In this document: in pieces, positions 43,208 through 53,700 of the stretch
Numbering within the stretch: position 1 is the stretch's first letter
How the letters are laid out: the number at the start of each line of letters is the position of its first letter
NCBI GenBank assembly: GCA_933228675.1
Contig: OW121740.1
Span: forward strand, 30,711,632-30,775,631
Reading direction: 5' to 3'
Source: Stomorhina lunata
Lineage: Eukaryota; Arthropoda; Insecta; Diptera; Rhiniidae
Length of the DNA: 64,000 nt
Position numbers and translations under genes: made by a program
The notes under the pieces: generated by a model
What the model was told of the DNA's origin: nothing
Database searches by the model: none
What the model saw: the letters and a program-made list of their open reading frames with translations, nothing else

Positions 43208-44030
43208 TCTTGCCTGAATGGAACTAGAAATATTTTCTCCGAGTAGTTGAACTATTCGTTGCGAGTAATCGGTGGCAATTTGATAGAATTGTAGCTTGGT
43301 GATGTTAAGTTTTTCTGTTGCGACACACTCAGACGTGTTCTCACCTTGTCTACAACAAGCTCCCCAAATTGTGCTTATATCCAATACACTTGATGAGTGC
43401 CTTCCGTCAACTAATATGGACGATTTGATTTTGTGTTATTTAATCGGGAGACACCCATGTCGCTTTGTGTTTTTCAAGCAGTTGGAATCTGATGCTACTG
43501 CTAGCCACCGCAAATGAGATAAACCTCATACAATTGTCAGATGTTACGTTATGGAGACTGAATTTACCAACAGTGGGCCCAAAGCAACTTTCCCGACCAA
43601 TCTTTGCGTTAAAATCACCCAGTATTATCTTTATGTCATGATTTGGGTAGCTATCATAAACCTCCTCGAATTGTCCATTAAAAGCTTCTTTTAAATCTTC
43701 ATCTTTCTCCTTTGTGGGAGCGTGAGCACTAATTAAACTCAGAAGTATTTTGCTTTGACATGTATTGTCGCTAATCTTTCGTTAACTGGGTTGAATCTGG
43801 AGACTATGTTACGCATTTTTTTTTTTTGCTAACTATAAATCCGCAACCAAATTCATGTCTACTCTCATGGCAGCTGAAATATAGGTCATCCTTTGGTGTC
43901 TTGGCGATGCCGTGGCAGTCAAATCGCATTTATATTCCTTGTGTACGTCCATCAACTGGATCATAGCACCACTCTGTAAGGGATTCGGATTTTCCAGGTG
44001 CTGATCCTTTAATCATGGTCCTTTTTTCGT
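43208..44030 (-). pseudogene. RTE-like retrotransposon endonuclease remnant
   Basis: Minus-strand readings give HDIKIILGDFNAKIGRES, then HNVTSDNCMRFISFAVASS, HKATWVSPD and SSILVDGRHSSSVLDI. These are the successive endonuclease blocks, in shifting frames, with a tail KLQFYQIATDYSQRIVQLL leading toward the reverse transcriptase. The fragment is paralogous to 31,450-31,745. It ends abruptly at the dispersed repeat. Confidence 0.78.
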
Positions 44031-44378
44031 TTGTCATAGTCGTGTGAGATAAAGAATTTACGTTCGGTCACGTACGCATATATTCATGATTCGTGTTACA
44101 ATGCAAAACACAAGTTTTAAATCACCTCGATCGTATATTTTAATTATTTCTTGTTACCTATCGAAACAAAACCCTCGTAACTTTGAGTTATATTACATTT
44201 AATAATTTGTACTCTCATTAACCAAATAATTTTTAAAACATTTCAGAGAGTTCAGTCAAAAAACAGCAAATTATCTAAACATGCAACGACTGGACCCGCA
44301 TAAATGGTCTGAAATGCCTAACAAATTTGTCATAGAAATATTCATACTCAAGTGATATTGACCTACATAGCAATTAAC

Positions 44379-44385
44379 TATAAAT
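44379..44385 (+). promoter_or_regulatory. Possible TATA box of the serine protease gene
   Basis: TATAAAT lies 71 bp upstream of the protease ATG, which would place transcription start near 44,410 and give a short leader. The surroundings are AT-rich, so this is a weak call. The stretch 44,031-44,378 holds nothing else I recognise. Confidence 0.35.
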
Positions 44386-44455
44386 TATTTCAAATATGAG
44401 TTAATTATTTTATTAGCAATTATAATTTTAACATAGTTAGTCTATAGATCCCAAG

Positions 44456-45622
44456 ATGTTTAAACATATAATTATAGCTTTTGCCGTGTTTCAAACCGTT
44501 CAGTCTTATTCGATTGGTATAACAATTAAATATAAAATATATTTTTCTTTATACTCAATTTTATTAAATTTCAGTATCCCAAAATAGAATTAATTTCAAT
44601 AATACAGAACGTGTTGTTGGTGGTCGGGATGTACCCGAGGGCCAATTTGTTCCCTATCAAGTCTCTTTGCAATACCGCATGCAATCGGGAAGCTATAAAC
44701 ATTACTGTGGTGGTTCTATTATATCGAAAAATCTGGTACTAACTGCAGCCCATTGTTGCCGGGGGCTTAACGAGAAGAGAATGTTTATTAGAGCAGGTGT
44801 TCGCGACTTGAGTACAAGCGAGGGTAAACGTTATGCTGTAGAATCATATATGATTCATCCAAATTATGCCGAATTTGAATCAAGTGATATAGCAATTATT
44901 AAAATTTCGGATGATTTTGATTTGAATAATAAAAGTATGGCCAGTATTGATGTGGCCAATACGAGAAGAGTTGTGGGCAATGTTGATGTAACCTTAACCG
45001 GTTGGGGTCTACGTTTACCCATTCCCATATTTCAAAATCAATTGCAGTCATTGAATTATCCAACGGTGTTGCAGACCATGAATTATAATACAATTTCGGA
45101 TGTAGAGTGTAGAAATAAAGGAATCGATCGTTTGTCAAAAACGGAAATTTGTGCTCAAGGGTTTTTGCTTAGAGGAGCATGTGTGGTAAGTATGGGAATG
45201 AAAAATTTATCGTTTTCAAATCGATCGATTTCAGATATATTTTTTAGATAATTTTCCCCATTTCCGCAAAACAAATTTAGCCAAATGAAAGATAATATAT
45301 CAGTCAAAAGAATTAAAGCCTAAATTTTTCTTGGGGAAGTAACAAATAATTATCTCAAAAATATTTCAGAAATCGGACGATTTGAAAACGATAGATTTCC
45401 ATCACATACCAGAAACTTTGATCTAAACAGTTTTATTTTTTTACACTTTAGGGCGATTCTGGTGGACCTTTAGTAAGATATTCCGGTAATAAGCTCCAAC
45501 AAGTTGGTGTGGTCTCATATGGTTTCATTGTTTGCGGTGTTTTTGATGTACCCGATGTTTATACAAGAGTTTCCGAGTTTTCTGATTGGTTGCAGCAAAA
45601 TATTGCAAGATATTCCAGATAG
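44456..45622 (+). CDS. Secreted S1 serine protease, brachyurin-like S1 pocket
   Basis: Three exons: 44,456-44,516, 44,575-45,185 and 45,452-45,622, all with GT-AG borders, giving 280 residues. A signal peptide (MFKHIIIAFAVFQTVQS) is followed by a propeptide cut at NTER|VVGG (residues 33/34). The catalytic triad is His80 (TAAHC), Asp125 (SSDIAII) and Ser227 (GDSGGP). Cysteines for the 42-58, 168-182 and 191-220 disulfides are present. The position six before the Ser (189 in chymotrypsin numbering) is Gly221 in GACVGDSGG, not the Asp of trypsin. Position 216 is Gly248, and position 226 is Asp259 (VPDVYTRV). Gly189/Gly216/Asp226 is the brachyurin (crab collagenase, hypodermin C type) pocket, with broad specificity. 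Probably a larval gut or secreted digestive enzyme; the substrate is inferred. Confidence 0.9.
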
Positions 45623-45692
45623 ACTTATCCTTTAACAAGCTAAAGCCACATAAGAATTTATTATATTCGACGGAGAAAAAAAAAAGAAATAC

Positions 45693-45698
45693 AATAAA
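45693..45698 (+). terminator. Poly(A) signal of the protease gene
   Basis: AATAAA lies 71 bases after the protease stop codon. The stop codon of the convergent gene is at 45,752, so the two 3' ends nearly meet. Confidence 0.5.
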
Positions 45699-45751
45699 AA
45701 ACGATATTATTTATTCAAATATACAATTTAAAGATTTAAATAGAGCTTTTT

Positions 45752-48356
45752 CTACTCAACTTCAATTTCATTTGTGACAGACGCTTCCTCTTGATCTTCA
45801 ACATTGGTTTCGCCTGACTCCACTTTGTCTTCCAAAGGCTTTTCAGTTTCATCAGGAGGTAACTTCTCAACTTCTTGTGGCTTTTCTGATGCATCCTCAG
45901 GAAGATCGTGATAATCGGCAGGGCGAGCAGTAAGTGAAATGTCGGAAACAAGATCACAGGTTTCTTCAAATTTCTAGGTTAGGAGGATCAATATTAAATT
46001 GGTGGATATTTTGATTTATTCAAACATAAACTTACATCTTTTTCTTCTTCCTAAAGAAAATAAAACTATTACAAAAGCTTACTACATATAGACATACAAC
46101 GTCTGTTCCCTTACTTTAACAAAATTATTCGAGCTAAAGACTAACTTGTGCATACAACGAAATCGTTCCAAAAAAGAAATATTCGCAAAATTGATTCGGG
46201 CAAAATTTTGTGGGAGCATTCGTATGCCTTCACTTTCTAAGCTTTGGGTTAGTTACGGTCAGAGATAGGCACAAAGAGAACAGAACACAAAAATCGTTGG
46301 CAGAGTTGCCGTTTTTTATACATTTAACTTAAACTGGCAATTTTTCAATGTGTAGCTCTGATGTTTAAAAAAAAGTTTTCTACTTCATTTCTCAAATATT
46401 TTTATCAAAAATTTTTTAATAGAAACTATTTTTAACCAAAAACTTTGGGATAGAAAATTTTTTTATCAAAAGTTTTTTCAATAGAAATTTTTTTATCAAA
46501 AATGTTTTATTAAAAATTTTTCTATAGAAATCTTGGTGCAGTAAAACTTTTCAATTAAAATATTTTTTTCGAAAATTTTTCTATAAAAAAATATTTTTAT
46601 CGAAAATTTTTTTATGGAAAAATATTTTTATCGAATATTTTTCTATAGAAAAATATTTTTATCGAAAATTTTTCTATACAAAAATATTTTTATCGAAAAT
46701 TTTTCTACAGAAACATACTTTTATCAAAAATTTTTCTATAGAAAAATATTTTTATCAAAAATTTTTCTATAGAAAAATATTTTTATCGAAAATTTTTCTA
46801 TAGAAAAATATTTTTAACGAAAATTTTTCTGTACAAAAATTTTTTTATCAAAAATTTTTCTACAGAAAATTTTTTTTTATCAAAATTTTTCTACAAAAAA
46901 TTTTTTTTATCAGAAAATTTTTTTTTATCAAAATTTTTCTACAAAAAATTTTTTTTATCAAAAATTTTTCTACAAAAAATTTTTTTTATCAAAAATTTTT
47001 CTACAGAAAAATTTTTTTATCAAAAATTTTTCTACAAAAAAATTTTTTTACAAAAATTTTTCTACAGAAATTTTTTTTATCAAAAATGAAATATTTTTTT
47101 ATCGAAAATTTTTCTATAGAAAAATATTTTTATCGAAAATAATTTTAATACTAATTTTCACGAGTTTCATTAATGATCGTGATATTTACGGATAGGAAGT
47201 CTTCGGCTTCTGGTGGTATAGGCTGCCTACGCCTGGTTACGGTTTTGTTAAGGTATTGAAACAGACTAATAAATCTATTTTAACTTAAATTTAGTGGTTC
47301 ATATGTCTAAATTGTTTGTGATTTAAAAAATGTTAATAGATCTCAAAAACTTACATCTTTTGCTTTCAGATTATTTAAATGACGTCGGAAGAATTTTTGA
47401 ATCGTTTTAGCAGCTTCTTCAACTTGATCTCGATCATCTTCACTATCTGAATGTGGAAGAGAGAGAGGTTTTTCGGGAAATTCTATAAACAATCTGCTTC
47501 TTGCTAAGAAACCTCGAAAGGTTGCCTAAAAATATTACAAAAATTTGTCTTGTATAAAGTGGTCAAAATATCAGGTTTTTGCTAAAATAAACGGCCCATA
47601 ATTAATAAATAAAACACCTATGTTTTGTACATACCTGGATTTTAATTGCGGCCTCTGCTTTTAATCTGTCTTCCATACGTTTCAGCTCACGAGCTTTGAA
47701 ATATTGATACAAACTATCCATGCCCTGATTGTTCTGTAAAAAAAAACTTTGATATCAATATATTTTTTTCTATTTCATCACCTTTCCCTACATGTTTTGT
47801 TGACATATAGACATCTACGAATTTTTGATAGGCTGCCTCAATAACTGGCTTCGAACTGTTCAGTTCTTCTTCGGTTAATTTACATTTTTGCATCAATTCA
47901 TCGAGCATATCGAGATCTTTATAAACAAGAACCTCCTGTTCTTTACGCTTTTCACAGCGTCTTTGAGTTAAAAAGCGTCGGAAGCACTCTTCCATTGCTG
48001 CGCACATTCTGTCGGATTTTTCTTTGGGTATATCACAAACACACATATCACCTATGACTTCATCAACTACTCGCAAAGCTTGATCAATTGTGGACTTGGC
48101 AACTGGAAAGAAAATGAGATCAAGAGAATAATTATATTATAGCTATTTATAAGATTTATCTGGCAGACTTACTTCTTGCTTTTTCCCGGGTTAAGATCAC
48201 AGAGTGAAGATAATCAATTATAAATTGACATAGACATTCGGTAGTCGGTTGACATCTTAGTACTTCTCGTGTTATATCCGATAATATCTCTGGCAGTCCT
48301 TCTGGGACATTAATTACTTGTGATCTTATTTTACCGTTTTGTACGAGATGATACAT
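45752..48356 (-). CDS. RIIa-domain and IQ-motif protein, sperm/cilium type (Sp17/CABYR-like)
   Basis: Six exons on the minus strand, all in phase with GT-AG borders: 48,356-48,173, 48,102-47,792, 47,733-47,635, 47,525-47,355, 46,050-46,036 (15 bp) and 45,973-45,752, giving 333 residues. Residues 17-55 (VPEGLPEILSDITREVLR on) form an RIIa dimerisation/docking helix pair, which binds A-kinase anchoring-type helices. A charged helical middle part follows (CRRFLTQRR-type, KRKEQEVLVYKDLDML region). An IQ motif, IKIQATFRGFLARSRL, begins near residue 195 across the exon 3/4 border, and a second, TIQKFFRRHLNN, begins near residue 239; both would bind calmodulin. The C-terminus is acidic (EEEKD, DVVxDE-type). 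RIIa followed by IQ is the layout of Sp17-like sperm proteins. Domain calls are firm; the testis/flagellum role is inference. It is convergent with the protease gene. Confidence 0.82.
46375..47150. repeat. Degenerate ~31-bp hairpin minisatellite in intron 4
   Basis: Repeats of TTTTTATCGAAAATTTTTCT followed by ATAGAAAAATA run through the largest intron of the RIIa/IQ gene. The period is about 31 bp in the regular part and drifts at the edges. Each unit contains the palindrome TTTTCTATAGAAAA or a relative. Confidence 0.75.
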
Positions 48357-48689
48357 TTTATTGGCGTAATGGGAAAATTTTTGCTAACAAAAATTATTAA
48401 TCTGAGGGCACAAAATGTCAGAAGAAAAATATTTTTGAATTGAAAAATTTGTAGTTTTTTTATTACACACGGGCACAATATTTTGTGAAACAAGGTTCGT
48501 TACTTTAATGGGCGGAATCTAATTGCCTCTAGTTTTTGAGATATGTTTTTTAGTTTTTTACTACTTTAACCGAATCCATATTAATTGGGCGGATGATAAC
48601 GACCTTTCTATAGATATAAATTAGAATGAATTACTTCTATTCATGATGATAACGATTTTGCTCCATAATCATAGAAAAGATACCGATAG

Positions 48690-49697
48690 GAACCCGATAG
48701 GAAGACTTTTCTATAGAAAAGATGACGATTGGAAGACTTTTCTATAGAAAAGATGACGATAGGAAGACTTTTCTATAGAAAAGATGACGATAGGAAGACT
48801 TTTCTATAGAAAAGATGACGATAGGAAGACTTTTCTATAGAAAAGATGACGATAGGAAGACTTTTCTATAGAAAAGATGACGATAGGAAGACTTTTCTAT
48901 AGAAAAGATGACGATAGGAAGACTTTTCTATAGAAAAGATGACGATAGGAAGACTTTTCTATAGAAAAGATGACGATAGGAAGACTTTTCTATAGAAAAG
49001 ATGACGATAGGAAGACTTTTCTATAGAAAAGATGACGATAGGAAGACTTTTCTATAGAAAAGATGACGATAGGAAGACTTTTCTATAGAAAAGATGACGA
49101 TAGGAAGACTTTTCTATAGAAAAGATGACGATAGGAAGACTTTTCTATAGAAAAGATGACGATAGGAAGACTTTTCTATAGAAAAGATGACGATAGGAAG
49201 ACTTTTCTATAGAAAAGATGACGATAGGAAGACTTTTCTATAGAAAAGATGACGATAGGAAGACTTTTCTATAGAAAAGATGACGATAGGAAGGCTTTTC
49301 TATAGAAAAGATGACGATAGGAAGACTTTTCTATAGAAAAGATGACGATAGGAAGACTTTTCTATAGAAAAGATGACGATAGGAAGACTTTTCTATAGAA
49401 AAGATGACGATAGGAAGACTTTTCTATAGAAAAGATGACGATAGGAAGACTTTTCTATAGAAAAGATGACGATAGGAAGACTTGTCTATAGAAAAGATGA
49501 CGATAGGAAGACTTTTCTATAGAAAAGATGACGATAGGAAGACTTTTCTATAGAAAAGATGACGATAGGAAGACTTTTCTATAGAAAAGATGACGATAGG
49601 AAGACTTTTCTATAGAAAAGATGACGATAGGAAGACTTTTCTATAGAAAAGATGACGATAGGAAGACTTTTCTATAGAAAATATGACGATAGGAAGC
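48690..49697. repeat. 31-bp minisatellite, about 32 nearly identical units
   Basis: GATGACGAT recurs every 31 bp from 48,721 to 49,682, which gives 32 occurrences. Each unit also contains GGAAGACTTTTCTATAGAAA, so CTTTTCTATAGAAAAG is an inner palindrome. Only single-base variants are seen (for example AAGGCT near 49,293, CTTGTCT near 49,483, AAATATG at 49,680). The array lies upstream of the RIIa/IQ gene. The region 48,357-48,689 before it shows a first degraded unit and no gene. Confidence 0.95.
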
Positions 49698-50200
49698 AAA
49701 AAAATGACTTTAGTTTTCTTTTGGGCTAAAAAGACCAATTGGTATTGAAACCTAACATTTTATACTATGGCGAAATGGGCGGATAATAACGATCTTCTAT
49801 TCACCGGAAGGCATTCGACACTGGTTATGTAAAATAACTTATGAGTACTAGTAAACAAGAAGCTAAATTTCAGATTCAACAACAAAGGCTAGGCTAAAAA
49901 CGCCACAGTATGTATAGGACCATTTTATTCACATGCTGGGGAGATATTGGATCTTGTTGGGTTAATTCTGGACCAATATAAATTAAGTCGTCTACAATAT
50001 CCATATCATAGTTGTACCAGTAGTTCTTGATATAATTCTCTCTTCCGCTGCAGTACATATCCAAGGCTGTCGGATCGACGAATTAAAAAAATTAGAAGCT
50101 TTTATATCTCGAAAACTAAAACCAATATGAAAAAACTGAAATCATATATGGAGGCCATATGAGGAGATCAATTACAATAGATTTCTTAAATATACAGGCA
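49698..50200. other. No recognisable gene
   Basis: Intergenic sequence between the minisatellite and a MITE. No frame or repeat of note. Confidence 0.5.
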
Positions 50201-50540
50201 TGTCACGAATTCCGTTCGGAATTGAAACCATTCCGTAGTTGAATTCCGATCGAAATGGTTTTAGGTTCTATAGATTCCGAAAAATTTTAAATGTCCAAAA
50301 TCGGTACAAAATAAGATTTTTTTAATTGAAATTTTCAACTCTATCTTTGTTTTAACAAAAAACACTGATTAATTGAGGAAATTGTTCAAATTTTGAATAA
50401 ACAACTAAAAACATATAAATTCAATTCCACTTTGAAAATAGAAAGTGGTTTCATTCCGAAAAATTTTTTCGTTTTACTTTTTCAATAGAAGCAAAGTGCG
50501 GAATTCATTTCACTTCCGAACGGAATTGAGTTCTGTGACA
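50201..50540. mobile_element. 340-bp MITE with TGTCACGAATTCCG ends
   Basis: Left end TGTCACGAATTCCGTTCGG and right end (reverse) TGTCACAGAACTCAATTCCG form inverted repeats, with AATTCCG/CGGAAT motifs repeated inside. The partner at 63,831 begins TGTCACGGAACCCAATTCCG. No coding sequence. GGC beside both ends is a possible short target duplication. Confidence 0.65.
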
Positions 50541-50785
50541 TGGCTGATATATTTATTTGTATGTTTTTTAATATAGGGCATTCGTTTAAGCAAAAAAAAA
50601 TTCAATAAATGTGTAATAAATTTTGAATTATTAAAAAAACCAATTTTAAAATAACAGTTTAATTAAAATCTAAAGTTTATTTTGTTAATTCTAAACAAAA
50701 CTTAACTAATCCTAATTTTGTTTTATAAAAAATACATACATACAATTAGGAAACATAAATTAAATAGGCCTTTTGTTATAATTTT

Positions 50786-53700
50786 CTAAAGAATCTCCAC
50801 AACATTTGATTTGGCTACCCTGGAATCGACAATAATGGTTTGTTGTCGTGTTTGTTGTTTACGCGGCTTAAAAACATCTTCTTTCGGTCCATGTGTTGCC
50901 ATATGACGTTTCAGTCGTGTGGAATTATTAAAAGCTCTATCACATTTTGTGCACTGGTAAGGCAGTATATCTAAATGCAAACGTTTGTGTGCCGCCAAAT
51001 TACTGGAAATTCTAAAGGGTCGTCCACAAATATCACATTTATAGGGATATTCATTGGTATGCAGTAACATATGACGTCTATAGCCGGACATTTGTGTTAA
51101 GCCTTTGCCACAAATTTCACATTGATACGGTTTGACATCCTCGTGTGTCATCATATGTACCTTAAGTGAATGACTTTCGCGATATGATTTGCCACAGGTA
51201 CCGCATATGAACGGACGTTCTCCGGTGTGTAGCATAAAGTGCAACTTTCTTTGTTCGGCTGTATGGAACGTTTTATCACACAATTCACAGGCATAGGGTC
51301 GTATATTGCTGTGTTTACGCTCGTGTACTCGCAAACTGGTGGAGGTACGATAATGTTGGCCACATATAGAACATTTGTAACGTCTCTCATCGCTATGCGT
51401 TAACATGTGCACATTATAATGGGTTTTTGTTCTTGATCTTTTACCGCAGATTTTACAAACATGCGGCTTTTCTCCCGTATGCACGTAGCTATGTTCCCGC
51501 AATCGACACATTTTATCGAAGATTTTGCCACAATATTGACAGGTTAAATCGGCTTCAGTTAAATTACTTGTCTGAAAGATAAATTTAGGTTTTGTTAAGA
51601 TCATATTTCCGAATTTCTTAATTTAAGACTACATATTTATAAGTTACAAGAAAAATTAATAAGAAAAAAATATGGTCAGCCAAGTTCGGCAATATAAAGT
51701 CATAGACGACTGAGGTTAAATGTAGACCAGTAAGATTTTTTTAAAGATTTTATTATATTTATGACATATCCTTAAGGGAAAAGAAGAACAAAGCAGATAC
51801 ATATTACAAGAAAAAAAGTCTATTTTACGAATATTAATATACTAGATCTCAGATAGGCTCTAAGATCTAAGTACTAGGCAGTAATAAAAAAGATGAGTTA
51901 CAGTTCCTTCCTCCTCGGAGTTATAACAACTCCTACCGAAGTCTTTACTTTAAATACTGGGACCCCTAGCATGTTATCCTACAGTGAAGTCCAATGTAAG
52001 AATTGACGGTAGGTTACACAGTCTGTCGTGAGGTTTAGATACCAAGGCTTACTTTTTCCAATTGGTCTCGTGCATTGTTAAAGTGTTTTTTATTGGAATA
52101 TTTCGCCATTTTATTATAGGATGCCCGGCATTTACAAGTAAGAACAGATGTTCTCAAAAATATATCAGAAATCGATCGTTTTGAAAACGTTCGATTTCCA
52201 TCACATACCGGATAGTTATTTCAAAATATACATCTTAAAATACCGAACTTCAAAAAATAGTACCAAATACATTTTCCTTACTTTTTGGTAAAGAAGATCA
52301 ATTTTGTATGTAATTGCTATTTTTAATAGTTAAGGAGATAACATATTATATAATTTATACGTTTAAATGTCCGAATTTCCAAACAAAAATATCTGTCTGA
52401 TAAACTTTTTATAAATCATATCGCTGACTTAACATGCAAAGGCATTAAGTCCACTTTTTCTAGAAATGTAGATTTGGAAGTAGAAATCTACAATAAGTAA
52501 AAATAGATATATTGCAATAACAAAATTAAAGTATCTCGTTGTTTGTGTTGTTGTTTTGTATAATGAGCAAAAGCGCTAAGTCCAATTTTTTACATGAAAA
52601 GGTTTAAGTCCCTATTAAAAGCACATTTCAAAAAAATAAATTAAAAAATGTTTACACAAAAAAGTTTGATTGTTTTTTGTCTCCACTGAAAATTTTTAAA
52701 ATATGGATATAACAAATTTCTGAAATATAACAAATTTCTGAAATATAACAAATTTCTGAAATATAACAAATTTCTGAAATAAGTTTCCACAATATAATTG
52801 AAATACTGTGACATATCGAGCCATTAGATTAAAATGATCGCAGGCGACTGGAAAAATATTGATCGTAAGCGACAAAAAATGAATTAAACAAAAACTGGGA
52901 ATGTTTTGGTGCATAACATTTTTGTTCTTTGTTAGTTTGCTACTTTCGACAAAGTAATTACATTTTTTTCAAATGGTTTAGAAGTTATGATGCAAAGTAT
53001 TGTATGTGAAGTTTTTTATTGTTACTTCAATAATTTTTAAGCTACTGGGCGGATTGTGGCGCAATATGCAGAAATCGGCCATTGGGTAGTTGGAGTTTTA
53101 GACCAATTTTTAAAAACATGTCTAATTTTAACACAGTGGCCTCTACACTGAGCCAAAGTTGAGCACCATTGTATGTTAAACCTATTGGTCCGTATAACTT
53201 TCGTAAATATAAACCTACCGAAAAGATTTTTTCACATTCGAAAACTACTTAAGAAAGAAAGGAAAATATGCTTACTGTACTATGCTATCTCTAATAGTTT
53301 TAGAGATATTTGACGGTATGTCGCTTACGATTATTTAAACCTAAGGGCTTGATATAAATCAATTGTATATTTTTGATTCTGAGATTTAACATAAGCTAAT
53401 AAAGACTTTTAGAAATTGTCCATTAGTTTTAAAATATTAACCGAATAATAAAAAATTTTCAAATTATATTGATCAGGGGGATGACGGCGACAATTTTATT
53501 ATGTTTAACATTATTTTATTATGTTTAACATTAGTACTATACTAATATATAAAAATGAATTAAAGACAAAATTTAATCCTCTTAATATATAAAAAAAAAA
53601 TTTAATATATACAAATTTTACATTTACTATTTCAATATTATGATTGACAAAGTTATTTTACATTTAAGCGTTCTTTGACTTTGATATTAAATAAACTTAA

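Noticed and set aside
48690..49697. CRISPR-like array
   Set aside because: The repeats are contiguous with no unique spacers, and the context is a eukaryotic genome; it is a minisatellite.
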